Source: Roseburia sp.
Lineage (GTDB): Bacteria; Bacillota; Clostridia; Lachnospirales; Lachnospiraceae
Direction of reading: 5' to 3'
NCBI GenBank assembly: GCA_023662875.1
Contig: JAMPIG010000004.1
Coordinates: 1-64,000 of the forward strand
DNA length: 64,000 bases
A program made the position numbers and the translations under genes. Under the pieces are notes generated by a model, which was not told the origin of the DNA, made no database searches, and worked only from the letters and a program-made list of their open reading frames with translations. Below, piece by piece: positions 16,097 to 25,300 of the stretch (position 1 is its first letter; every line of letters starts with the position of its first letter).

Positions 16097-19033
16097 CTAG
16101 TCGAGTCCGAACTCGGCGCGTTTCGTGTTGATTTCCTTGTCGATGTCCTTGACCGCTTTCTCCAGCGCATCCCGGACATTATCGTTGTTGACGCAGACGC
16201 GATTCCAGGCGTTGATGATATGTCTTCCCGTAAAGTATCCGCCGGGCACGATGGGCTGCTCGATGGCCGTCTCCAGAGACGCCTGAATCACCTCTTCGTC
16301 CTCTTTCTTCCAGGGCAGTGCGTAAAAGGCTTCCTTGTTGGCGGTGTTCCATCTGGAACCCGTTCCCAACAGTGCCTCCAGCTGTCTTCCGTAGCTGACC
16401 TGCGTCTCCTCCGACAGCCACCACTGCAAAAACTGCCACGCCTCTTTCTGCTTGTCGGACTGCTCCAGAATCATACAGGAGGTAGAGGAAATCGTTCCCA
16501 CTACATTATTGACGCTGCCGTCCTCCTGCACAGTGCCGGGTACCGGCGCGATGGCCCATCTCCCGTAAAGCTCCGGCGCGCTGGTCAAAAGCTGCAGATA
16601 GGTCGCGTAATTGCCGATACCGATGGGCTGCGTGCCCGTCCGGATCCGGGTGAAAAAGTTGGACTGTTCATCCACATCGTAATTCGTGTAAAGGCTGGTC
16701 CACATTTTGAAGGAATCGTAAGCCACGGAGCTGTCCAAGGCGCTGCTGCGCAGATCCTCCGAATAGTACGCTCCGCCCTTCTGCAGCAGGAGCATGGTGT
16801 AGCCTCTGTAGGCGCTGGGGGATGTGGTGGAAACCGTGGTATCCACCGGGAACGCAAAGGTCATGCTGTTCTCGTAAAGGGTGGGAAGCACCGTCTCCAG
16901 CAGGGAGTCCCAGGTCTTGGGAATCTCCAGCCCCAGGTCGTCGATAATATCCGTGCGGTAGATCATACAGGTAAAGTCCATGGTCTCGGGGAAAGCGTAC
17001 ACGCCGCCCTCAAAGCGGTAGGGCTCAAACATCGTGTCATAATACTGGCCCGCCAACTCCTCAAAGCCCTCAAACTGCGTCAGATCCACCGCCGCCCCAC
17101 GGAATGCAAATTCCGACGGCAGATTGTAATCCACGCTCAGCGCCACATCTGGCGCGTCCCCCGAGGTAACGGAAAGCATCAGCATGTTGATGGATCCGGT
17201 AGACAGCTGGCCGCTGGGGATGACGTTGACGTTGACCACGATCCCGGTCTTCGGCGTAAACTGTTCGTCCGCCATCTCTTTTAAGAGCTCGCCCCAGTCC
17301 GAGCCGCGGGCAATCCATACGTCCAGAACGACCTGTTCCGACGCCTGGTCTTCCTCCGTCACCTTACCGATACTGTCATAATCCTTGAAGAAGGACATCA
17401 CGAAATTGACCGTGGTCGCCCAAAGCTTCTCCGTAAACCTTGTCTTCCTGACCGAAAAGTCCACGTCCGCCGAAGCGATCTCCAGGTAGTCCAGCGCCAG
17501 AGGACAAATCTGGATACTGGTGATGTAAGTGCCCAGGTTCGCCAGCGCGGTATCCAGCTCCGTCAGCGCCTTGGGGATCGTATCCACATCCGCCTGAAAT
17601 TTCCGGAGCATATCCACAATCGAGCGGTAGTTATTCTCCATGGAGGTTCGCTCGTTGCTGATCGCCGCCAGCAGCGAAACGGTGTACTCCAGCCGATCCG
17701 CCACATAGCCCATCTCGCCGCTCAGCTCCGGCATATTGCGGTAAAGCTCGTACTCGTAGTTGGGATCCGGATCCGTGCCGGTGATCTTCGTAATCTCCCT
17801 CGTCAGATCCGAAAGATACTGCAGATCGTCTATGGTCCGCTCGATCACCTCGGTAAAATTCCCCATCTTGACTTCCATCTTTAATTCATGTACGCCCGCC
17901 TCCAGATAAAAGAGATAGGGCTCGCCGTTCTCGTCGGAAAGGGTGTGTCCGTACCAGTTTTTATCATAATCAAACCGGTAAAGCTTCATCTCCTCAAAGG
18001 GTGCCTTCCCGTCAACGGTAATCTTTCGGTAGGAAGGGATCCCGCTGGTGGTCGCCTGGGCCACCTTCAGGTTAATCGTGTACAGACCGCTCTCGGGCAC
18101 CTCAATCTCCCATGCCACGCTCTGGTTTCCCGTTCTCCAGCGGTAGCCGCCCACGGTGTTCAGAAGCCGGGAGGTCAGGCTGTAGGGCACCACATTGGGA
18201 TCTACATTGCTCTCTCTGCGCACCACGGAATCGTTTCTCCAGGAGCTGTCCTCCGCCTGAACGATCACGGAGACGCCGCTGGTCTTCTGATATCCGTTTT
18301 TCTCGTATTCCTCTAAAATTTCGGCGTAGGAAGGGATCTCCTCCGGCGGGCATACGGTCAGGTTGCCGATTCCCACAGGCTGGTCGATCTGCTCCAGTGT
18401 CAGGGTGTGCTCCCCCGCCGATAGATAAAAGAGCAACGGGTCTTCAAAATAGCCCTGACCGTCCTCGAAATCAGCGTGCTGCCAGCTCACGTCCTCCGTC
18501 TGCACGGGCCACACCTCGTCGCCGATGCTGTTTAACGTCACCTCGCCCTCCCGGAAAATCCGGTAAAAGCTGACGCTGGCCGCCTCCTCAAAGGGCAGCC
18601 CGCCGTCGATCAGTACCTGACGCTGGATCTTTGCGCCGTTTCCGCCCAAAGCCAGATAATCCATGGAAATCCGGTACAGTCCGGCGTTTTTGACCGAAAA
18701 AGTCCATTCCACGCTGTTATCGTCCTCGCCGGAAAGGATCATCTCGGAACCTTCCCCGTAGCCCTGGGAATCCGCAAGAGCCGCATCGCCGGACAGGGAA
18801 GCGTCGCCTGGCGTAAGGAGGACGGTATCCGTCCCCGCCGCATAGCCTGCGGCCGCGTAAGCTTCCTTCGCCTGTGTGTAGCCGTAGCTGCTCTCATCGG
18901 ATGAAATCCTGTAAATCTCCTCCGAATACTCCTTCTGTTCCGTTACCGGTTGGCTTCCCGCCCGCCAGATCACGACGAGTACCGTTGCCGCCGCCAGGAC
19001 TCCCGCCCCGATCAACAAGTTTTTCTTCTTCAT
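16097..19033 (-). CDS. large membrane-anchored solute-binding protein with carbohydrate-binding-like N-terminal half
   Basis: 978 residues, about twice the usual size. An N-terminal hydrophobic segment (residues 6-24) has no lipobox cysteine, so it is probably an uncleaved anchor. Two similar beta-sandwich-like regions follow (about 100-235 and 265-405). Each has the pattern of a carbohydrate-binding module (NAGLYRISMDYLAL..., ESGLYTINLKVAQ...). A helical stretch follows at about 410-550, then an ABC sugar-binding domain from about residue 565 (VVLDVWIARGSDWGELLKEMADEQF). It likely captures polymer fragments and hands them to permeases 15110-16009 and 14133-14999. SD AGAGG precedes the ATG. 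The family of the front half is uncertain. Confidence 0.82.
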   Translation of the reverse strand: MKKKNLLIGAGVLAAATVLVVIWRAGSQPVTEQKEYSEEIYRISSDESSYGYTQAKEAYAAAGYAAGTDTVLLTPGDASLSGDAALADSQGYGEGSEMILSGEDDNSVEWTFSVKNAGLYRISMDYLALGGNGAKIQRQVLIDGGLPFEEAASVSFYRIFREGEVTLNSIGDEVWPVQTEDVSWQHADFEDGQGYFEDPLLFYLSAGEHTLTLEQIDQPVGIGNLTVCPPEEIPSYAEILEEYEKNGYQKTSGVSVIVQAEDSSWRNDSVVRRESNVDPNVVPYSLTSRLLNTVGGYRWRTGNQSVAWEIEVPESGLYTINLKVAQATTSGIPSYRKITVDGKAPFEEMKLYRFDYDKNWYGHTLSDENGEPYLFYLEAGVHELKMEVKMGNFTEVIERTIDDLQYLSDLTREITKITGTDPDPNYEYELYRNMPELSGEMGYVADRLEYTVSLLAAISNERTSMENNYRSIVDMLRKFQADVDTIPKALTELDTALANLGTYITSIQICPLALDYLEIASADVDFSVRKTRFTEKLWATTVNFVMSFFKDYDSIGKVTEEDQASEQVVLDVWIARGSDWGELLKEMADEQFTPKTGIVVNVNVIPSGQLSTGSINMLMLSVTSGDAPDVALSVDYNLPSEFAFRGAAVDLTQFEGFEELAGQYYDTMFEPYRFEGGVYAFPETMDFTCMIYRTDIIDDLGLEIPKTWDSLLETVLPTLYENSMTFAFPVDTTVSTTSPSAYRGYTMLLLQKGGAYYSEDLRSSALDSSVAYDSFKMWTSLYTNYDVDEQSNFFTRIRTGTQPIGIGNYATYLQLLTSAPELYGRWAIAPVPGTVQEDGSVNNVVGTISSTSCMILEQSDKQKEAWQFLQWWLSEETQVSYGRQLEALLGTGSRWNTANKEAFYALPWKKEDEEVIQASLETAIEQPIVPGGYFTGRHIINAWNRVCVNNDNVRDALEKAVKDIDKEINTKRAEFGLD

Positions 19034-19097
19034 GCTTATACCTCTATGCCCGCTCCTTCTCTTAACGCCGGATTACCTGCAGGAGGCCCGCCGTTTC

Positions 19098-20063
19098 TCA
19101 TTCGGCCTCGCCATTTTCCATAAATTCAAACCTCCAGCCGTCTTCGCCCCTGAGAATATTTTCCGGCGTATAGGCCGCTCGCTCCTCCTCCGGAATCTCC
19201 TTCCGCCAGGAAACCCGGCCCTCCATGGCTCCGCCCGCTCCCGTGCTTCCCCATTCGCTGTAACGTGAGGTTTTCTCCCGCTCCGGATTCCCCCAGTTGT
19301 GCCAGCCTTCCTTCTTAATATGAGAACCCATCTCACAGTCCGCGAATACGACGTTGGCGTAATCCCGCCATGGCCTTCCCAGATACACGGTATTCTCTTC
19401 GCCGCTGCTGACCAGCCGACATTTCAAAAATACATATCCGTACCTTGTCTCCGGCCGGGTGGACGCCGCCGTGATGTAACCGTTGCAGCCGCCTGACGGC
19501 TCGTGCCGGTCGATGGATGAAATCTCGCACCTGTCAAATACTACCGTTCCGTTCCCGAAGATAAAATCTACGTCTCCCTCTATGTAACAGTCCTCAAAAT
19601 ACTGCCTGTGCTCCAGCCCGCCCCTGCAGGGGAAGCCCGCCTCGTCCGGGTTGCCGGTATAAATCGTATCCTGGTTCCCCAAAAAAGAGCACTTCCGAAA
19701 TCTCGCCCTGTCCGCGCTGATATAAACCGCCACCGCCTGTCCCGCAAAGTCTCCGGGGCCTGCGTCGTTGACAAAAATAATATTTTCCGCCGTGAAGTCC
19801 CTGCTGGTAATCCTCACGGTCTCGCTTTTAAAGGTGCCGTAAGGCTTTCCGTAAGGATCCTTATGTACCGCGCCGATTCCGTAGACGATGACGACCCGGC
19901 CCTGCCCCACCAGACGGATACCCGGCCGGTTGACCAGCAGCCTCTGGCGATAAACGCCTTCTTTAATATAGATGACCGCTCCGTCCCCGTCGGCGTTGTC
20001 GATAGCGCTCTGGACGTCGGTATAGTCTCCCTTCCCGCGGAGGGATACAGTTATGCTCTTCAT
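19098..20063 (-). CDS. pectin methylesterase (carbohydrate esterase family 8)
   Basis: 321 residues forming a right-handed beta-helix enzyme that removes methyl esters from homogalacturonan. Family motifs are complete: Q109 in AGQAVAV, GNQDTIY with the acid/base aspartate D132, VDFIFGNG with the nucleophile D166, and YLGRPW with R230. There is no signal peptide, so it probably acts in the cytoplasm on imported methylated oligogalacturonides. It is the first gene of the minus-strand train and is divergent from the AraC regulator at 20407, which makes it a likely target of that regulator. Confidence 0.93.
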   Translation of the reverse strand: MKSITVSLRGKGDYTDVQSAIDNADGDGAVIYIKEGVYRQRLLVNRPGIRLVGQGRVVIVYGIGAVHKDPYGKPYGTFKSETVRITSRDFTAENIIFVNDAGPGDFAGQAVAVYISADRARFRKCSFLGNQDTIYTGNPDEAGFPCRGGLEHRQYFEDCYIEGDVDFIFGNGTVVFDRCEISSIDRHEPSGGCNGYITAASTRPETRYGYVFLKCRLVSSGEENTVYLGRPWRDYANVVFADCEMGSHIKKEGWHNWGNPEREKTSRYSEWGSTGAGGAMEGRVSWRKEIPEEERAAYTPENILRGEDGWRFEFMENGEAE

Positions 20064-20406
20064 AAATTTTGTGCCTTTCTTTAATCGATAAAATTTACCG
20101 TCCTGTTTCTTGCGTCACGGATTTATTTGTGCGAAATGTCGCCTGTTTTTTGTAATTCACACTTTACCTCATGCAATTTGACCGGGTCAATCTTCGGTTT
20201 TTTAGAATGTCAAAAAATCACTTATTCATTTTTTACAGATACCATCGCAAAAATTGAATATAAGCGTCGGCAATCTCGATTTTTGGGGCTTTCCCGCGCT
20301 TTTTACAGCAAAAATTGGATATGTCCTTCTCTTTACTTCCCTCCTTTATCCATAGTAAAATAAGGATAGCGGTCAGCAAATTACACACCGGCTAAAGGAG
20401 TCAGGT
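20064..20406. promoter_or_regulatory. divergent control region between pectin methylesterase and AraC regulator
   Basis: 343 bp, AT-rich, no gene. Two features look like protein binding sites. One is a 13-bp palindrome TTGACCGGGTCAA at 20178-20190. The other is a direct repeat of about 16 bp, GCAAAAATTGAATATA (20247-20262) and GCAAAAATTGGATATG (20308-20323), each preceded by TTTTTACAG. Direct repeats of this kind suit AraC-family dimers. The regulator gene has an SD AAAGGAG 7 nt before its ATG. Confidence 0.45.
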
Positions 20407-22674
20407 ATGCTCAGACATTATCGTTCAAAAACCTTTTACAACTTCCTGTTTTCCTATATTGCCGTCATGGTTCTCGGTGTGGGCATTATTTTGTTTTTTG
20501 TGCTTTCTTACCTTTTCCCCATGATTAACAGGGAAGTCAACGCCACCCACCAGGCCGCCCTGGAACAGACGGCCGACGCCATCGACTCCCGCCTCCGGGA
20601 TATCTACCATACCAGCTATCAGCTTTCCTATTACAGCAATAATCTGGTCACCTATTACGCCATGGAGGACAGCCCTGCCAAGGACGTCAAAATTATCAAC
20701 GAGCTGAAATCCTACGCCAATATCTCTACCTTCATCTCCGATATCGGCCTGTTGAGCTCCTCCGGCTCCTTTATTTATACCTCCTCGGACGTCTATCCCC
20801 AGGAGCTTTTCTTCAGCAACGAATATATTTACCCAACCATGAAAAATCCCGCGAACCTGTTTTTATCCTATTCCGCAAACACAGTGCTTCCGGCTTCTCT
20901 TATGGATTCCTCCTGCCAGTATGTCACCTTTATCCAGCCTCCCTACGCCCTGAGCAACCTTCCTGACGTCACTCTTCTCTTTTGGGTGGAGGAAGCGCAG
21001 CTCACCGCCCTGACCCGCCCCGTGGTAGAAGACGGCATTTCCTTTTTTACCATCTTCTCGGAGACAGGCGACCCGATTTACTGTTCCCTGAAAGGTCTTT
21101 CCCAGGAGGATACTCTTCGTCTCCGCGGACAGGCTCTGGACGATGAGGCCAACCGCTTCTCTGCAGAGCACGGATCCTATACGCTCTTCGCCAGAGCTTC
21201 CCGGCTCAACGACTGGATTTATGTCTACGCTATCAATGACAAGGCGGCTTCCCGGAGCATGACGGTGGTCTGGCTGCTCCTTTTGACGATGCTTCTGCTC
21301 ACCGCCCTCTTCAGCGTCCCGGTAATCGCCTATTTTATGCGTGTCAATTATCTGCCTCTGAAACAGATGAAGAATCTGACGGACAAGCTGCTCAACAGTG
21401 AAGACAACTCCGGCGACGAGGTCGGCTCCCTGCAAAACGCCCTGCAATATCTCTCCGGCTTAAGCAGCAGCAAGCTTTCTCTGCTGCAGGATGACGATCT
21501 CCTTCATTCCCTGCGCAATACTCTGCTCTTTTCTTTATTGAAGGGGCATATCTCCTCCCAGGAGGAATTCAATGCGAGCGGTTCCGTCCTGGGTATGAGC
21601 TTTACAGCTCCGAACCATCAGACCCTGCTGATCCAGCTCTCGAATTCCGACGCCTCCGATTTCTCCGGAGCCAAACTCCTTCATGCGTTGCTGAGTCAGG
21701 TCTTTACCGACGGCTATCAGTTTTACAGCAGGGAATTTTTCCATAAGAATCAACACGCCGTCGTACTGGCCTTTGAGGATGAGAGGGCCGACAATACGGT
21801 TTCGGCCTGTAAGGAGCTGGCCGATCTGGCTCTGGAGCAGGGTTATACCCTTACCATCGGGATCGGGCAGGCTTACCGGGAGTTCACCGGCTTCCAGACC
21901 TCCTGCCTGGAGGCGGAGATGGCTCTGCAGGATTCCTTTGTCGCTGGACAGGGTGCGATTTTAGCTTATCATCCCAGCAACTGGCAGCTTTTTACGGAAT
22001 ATACCTCCCTGCCCGTCCATCTGCTCTCCTCGCTGCAGGCATCCCTGCTGCGAAAGGATTTCGAGAGCTTTTCCCGTCAGGCGAACCAGCTCTTTACGGC
22101 GATTGAGGAACAGCGTGTTTCCGCAGATTTGGCCCGGAGCTTTTGTCATACCTTGACCAGCCTTATGATTCACAGTCTTTCCAGCCAGGATATCTCCCGG
22201 ATCGGCGGTTCCCTGTCCCTGGCATATCAGGCGGACACGCTGAACGGCTACCGTCTGCACATTGCCAACGTTTTGCAGAAGCTTACGTTGGCCGAGGAGG
22301 AGTCCCCTCAAAATACGGACGACGACCTTCTGGCGCAGATCCGGCAGTATATTGCGCAAAATTACGACGACTGTAATTTCTCGCTGCAAAAGTGCGCGGA
22401 TGCGCTGCATATCAACAATTCTTATCTGAGCCATTATTTTAAGGAGCAGACGGATATGAATCTGAACCAGTATATCGCGACTCTGCGGATTCAGCGGGCG
22501 AAGGAGCTTTTGGCGGATACCAGTCTGTCCCTTTCGGTGATCTCGGAGGAGGTAGGGTATTATAATTTGAACAGTTTTATCCGGCGGTTCAAGCAGATTA
22601 CAGGGACGACGCCGGGAAATTACCGCAAGGAGGTCAGCGGGGAGGCGGCCGACGCGGAGACGACGCCGACATAG
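20407..22674 (+). CDS. AraC family regulator with extracytoplasmic sensor domain
   Basis: 755 residues. A first helix (about 15-37) and a second (about 290-312) flank an extracytoplasmic domain of about 250 residues, probably a dCache-like ligand sensor. The C-terminus (about 640-745) holds two helix-turn-helix motifs of the AraC type, including FSLQKCADALHINNSYLSHYF and VISEEVGYYNLNSFIRRFKQ. Such one-component membrane regulators control polysaccharide loci in Clostridia. It lies divergent to the pectin methylesterase gene and codirectional with the esterase at 22987, and probably activates both units in response to a pectin fragment. Confidence 0.9.
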   Translation: MLRHYRSKTFYNFLFSYIAVMVLGVGIILFFVLSYLFPMINREVNATHQAALEQTADAIDSRLRDIYHTSYQLSYYSNNLVTYYAMEDSPAKDVKIINELKSYANISTFISDIGLLSSSGSFIYTSSDVYPQELFFSNEYIYPTMKNPANLFLSYSANTVLPASLMDSSCQYVTFIQPPYALSNLPDVTLLFWVEEAQLTALTRPVVEDGISFFTIFSETGDPIYCSLKGLSQEDTLRLRGQALDDEANRFSAEHGSYTLFARASRLNDWIYVYAINDKAASRSMTVVWLLLLTMLLLTALFSVPVIAYFMRVNYLPLKQMKNLTDKLLNSEDNSGDEVGSLQNALQYLSGLSSSKLSLLQDDDLLHSLRNTLLFSLLKGHISSQEEFNASGSVLGMSFTAPNHQTLLIQLSNSDASDFSGAKLLHALLSQVFTDGYQFYSREFFHKNQHAVVLAFEDERADNTVSACKELADLALEQGYTLTIGIGQAYREFTGFQTSCLEAEMALQDSFVAGQGAILAYHPSNWQLFTEYTSLPVHLLSSLQASLLRKDFESFSRQANQLFTAIEEQRVSADLARSFCHTLTSLMIHSLSSQDISRIGGSLSLAYQADTLNGYRLHIANVLQKLTLAEEESPQNTDDDLLAQIRQYIAQNYDDCNFSLQKCADALHINNSYLSHYFKEQTDMNLNQYIATLRIQRAKELLADTSLSLSVISEEVGYYNLNSFIRRFKQITGTTPGNYRKEVSGEAADAETTPT

Positions 22675-22986
22675 GGACGCTCCTGACGAAGGTGACCGCA
22701 GGGACGCCGCTCGACGCGGCCATGCCCCGCTCAGACACGCTTGCGCTTGGGGGCCGGACGTAGCGGACGCTAAGCTCGTAAGTACCTCGCTAAGCGCCGA
22801 CGTCCGGCACAGTCTTCGCAGGGCATGGCCGCGCCGGGCGGCTGGTTGCTGAGGGACAATTTCGGGGAACGGCGGGGGCTCGGGCTTTGCTTTGCGGGGA
22901 GATCGCTGCCAGCGCGGACATATACGGGAAGGAAGCGGCGGTCGCCTGTCAAAAAGGATAGAAGGAAGGACATTCAGGAGGTTATG
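22675..22986. repeat. GC-rich inverted repeat in AraC-esterase gap
   Basis: The 312-bp gap has no convincing gene. It contains nested inverted repeats: the outer arms CGCGGCCATGCCC (22715-22727) and GGGCATGGCCGCG (22821-22833) are a perfect 13-bp match. Inner arms GCCGGACGT (22753-22761) and ACGTCCGGC (22800-22808) match over 9 bp. There is no T-run, so it is not a standard terminator. The SD AGGAGG at 22976-22981 belongs to the next gene. Confidence 0.5.
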
Positions 22987-25176
22987 ATGAGAGAGTTTGA
23001 TTTTGCGAAAGAGAAGTATGGGGTTTATTGCGGGGAGGGCGGATGCGGTTTTCTGGCGGAGACGTCCTCCATGCCGGTTCGGCGGCTCTGCCCGGAGAAG
23101 CTTGCGTTTACGAAGGAGGGAGTTGTCATGCCTCCCTGTCCGGAGCTGGCTTACAATCGCAACGGAAACGATTTTGACTTTGTAGGACTGGCTTTCCGCG
23201 TCGATGTGCCGGGGCCGGGGATTTATGCCCTTGAGGTGGAGCTTTCGCCCCTGTCCGGAGAGGCCCGCATCGGTGCAAACGGGACGCACCCGGAGCAGAT
23301 CGCGCAGGAGGGCTTCTGGGACGCGGCCTGTCTGATTCCAAGGGTACATACCGCCTCCTGGGCGGACAGGATCTGGTCATTTCAATATGTCTGCGGCGGG
23401 GACTCGCTGGAAATCGAGGTGGAGCCCGCTTCTCCCGAGCTGACGGTAATTCTGCGCCGAGTCCGCGTGACGCCGCTGGCACAGGCTGCGCCGAATCCGC
23501 ATGACGCCGCTGAACCCCAGGCTGCGCCGAATCCGCGTGATGCCGCTGAACCCCAAGCTGCGCCGAATCCGCGTGACGCCGCTGAACCCCAGGCTGCGCC
23601 GGACTGGATTCCAACGCTGTATACCCTGGGAGATTCTACCGTAAAGTCTTACATTTACGAGGAGAATCTGATGTCCGCCTGGGGACAGATTTTTGACGAT
23701 TTCTTTGACACTTCTCAGGTGACGGTTTTGAATTACGCGATGGGCGGGCGCTCCCTTGCTACGCTCTACCGGGAGGGACGCGCCAACGATCTCTTTCTGA
23801 ACGCCCGGCCCGGGGACTATCTCCTGCTGCAATCCGGCCACAACGACGAGGCCCGGGGCGCGCTGGACGGGCCGGAGGCAAGGTACGGCCGGGGAAATAC
23901 GGAGGAAACCTTTCTGGCAAGACTGGAAAACTATTTTATCCCTGCCGCGAAGGCCCTGAAGCTGAATTTGATCCTTGTCACGCCCATGACCCGGATTCAC
24001 GGCGACAAAACCGACGAAGAGAACGGCGTCATTTTCTGCGGCTTTGCAAAATCCAGCAGTATCGACTGCCCCGGTCTGCTGCGGCAGGCGGCCGAGCGGC
24101 ACGGGCTGCCTCTTGTAGACCTTTACGCCGACGGAAACGAGTATCTGGAATCGATCGGCGGGGACGCCACGAAGGCGATTTTCCTCTCCGTGGAGGCCGG
24201 AGAGACCGCGGGAAAAACGAACTCCGGCAGCTATGCCAACGGCCATCCCGACGACAAGTGCGACGGAACCCATTACAAGGAGGCTCTCTCCAAGCAGTTT
24301 GCCCGTCTTGTGGCGTCCTCCCTGCTCCGGCAGAGCCTGATCCCGGAGCGTTTCCTGCTGCCCGCCGTCCGGGAAGCAATCCGCACCGGCAACGACTATC
24401 TGATGCTCCCTGAGATGTGTCCGGACGTTCAGACGGGAAGAGGCGCTTATTACCGCAATCAGATTGAATTTCTGGTAAAGCATCGTATCATGGATAAGAG
24501 AGCGGACGGATGCTTTCATCCTTTTGAGGAGATCACCGCGGCGGAATTTACCGGCGCGCTTTGCAGGGCGATGAAGCTGGAGGGCTTTCCCGGGGAAGAC
24601 GAGCTTACCGAAGCGGGCAGAGTGTTGTCCCCGGACGCGGATTTTGCGGCTATGGGGATGATTCACGAAAATGAGCGCGCGCTTTCGGCAGGCGGAAACG
24701 ATGGGCAGGCGTTGAATGCAGAATACAGCGACAGTTTATTGACCCGGGAAAAGATGGCGCTTCTGGTCTACCGCGTCTATCTTTTCTGCTTCCCGGTCAC
24801 GGCGCTTCCCGCGGATCCGGAGCGTCCGGCTTATACGAAGCCGCCTTATATGACGGATTATAACGGAAGCGGCGTCGCTTTTGACGATCCGAACTTCGAT
24901 CCCAACCTGACCGGTCAGAGCGCTATGTACTATCCTCTGGTTCCCTGGGAACAGATTACGGACAGGGAGCGGATCACGCCGCCCTGCAGACGGGCCGTCA
25001 GGGAATGCTACCGTCTGGGACTGATCCGCTCTGAGAACGGAATCGCCCGGGGACGTATGGTCAACGGAACCTCCTTCGACCCGCTGACCGTCGTCACCAG
25101 GGAAAAGGCGGCCAAGGAGCTTTATTTTCTGCAGACGCTGATTCATGATATCAGAGAGGAGACGGACAAGTTCTAA
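22987..25176 (+). CDS. CE12-like rhamnogalacturonan acetylesterase (SGNH) with C-terminal SLH-like region
   Basis: 729 residues from the second of two adjacent ATGs, placed 5 nt after AGGAGG. An N-terminal beta-sandwich of about 160 residues is followed by a repetitive linker. The SGNH domain comes next, with nucleophile block GDST (about residue 215), glycine block GGRS, asparagine block QSGHND and the Asp-His pair in DGTHY (about 428). This is the CE12 pattern. Residues 490-728 look like degenerate S-layer-homology repeats. No signal peptide is seen, which sits oddly with SLH domains. The linker QAAPNPRDAAEP x3 arose by a frame-shifted duplication (see findings). It removes acetyl groups from rhamnogalacturonan fragments. 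Confidence 0.82.
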   Translation: MREFDFAKEKYGVYCGEGGCGFLAETSSMPVRRLCPEKLAFTKEGVVMPPCPELAYNRNGNDFDFVGLAFRVDVPGPGIYALEVELSPLSGEARIGANGTHPEQIAQEGFWDAACLIPRVHTASWADRIWSFQYVCGGDSLEIEVEPASPELTVILRRVRVTPLAQAAPNPHDAAEPQAAPNPRDAAEPQAAPNPRDAAEPQAAPDWIPTLYTLGDSTVKSYIYEENLMSAWGQIFDDFFDTSQVTVLNYAMGGRSLATLYREGRANDLFLNARPGDYLLLQSGHNDEARGALDGPEARYGRGNTEETFLARLENYFIPAAKALKLNLILVTPMTRIHGDKTDEENGVIFCGFAKSSSIDCPGLLRQAAERHGLPLVDLYADGNEYLESIGGDATKAIFLSVEAGETAGKTNSGSYANGHPDDKCDGTHYKEALSKQFARLVASSLLRQSLIPERFLLPAVREAIRTGNDYLMLPEMCPDVQTGRGAYYRNQIEFLVKHRIMDKRADGCFHPFEEITAAEFTGALCRAMKLEGFPGEDELTEAGRVLSPDADFAAMGMIHENERALSAGGNDGQALNAEYSDSLLTREKMALLVYRVYLFCFPVTALPADPERPAYTKPPYMTDYNGSGVAFDDPNFDPNLTGQSAMYYPLVPWEQITDRERITPPCRRAVRECYRLGLIRSENGIARGRMVNGTSFDPLTVVTREKAAKELYFLQTLIHDIREETDKF

Positions 25177-25233
25177 GGATCGTTGTTTACAGGTCTAAAT
25201 CACTTGTAATAGCCGATGGATTCCAGTTTTTTC

Positions 25234-25281
25234 TTGCATATATTTTTATGACATGGCATAATATAAGTAAGAAATTCTTAC
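25234..25281 (+). promoter_or_regulatory. promoter and palindromic operator of the AbrB/PIN pair
   Basis: TTGCAT (25234-25239) and CATAAT (25257-25262) are 17 bp apart. Five bp downstream lies a perfect 15-nt palindrome, GTAAGAA-A-TTCTTAC (25267-25281), which covers the expected transcription start. This is a likely autoregulatory site for the antitoxin. Confidence 0.55.
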
Positions 25282-25300
25282 CCGAAAGGAGTATGGGCAA

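Noticed and set aside
21961..23349. Minus-strand frame of about 460 codons across the AraC gene end
   Set aside because: Antisense to two well-supported genes, Arg/Pro-rich, no recognisable domain.
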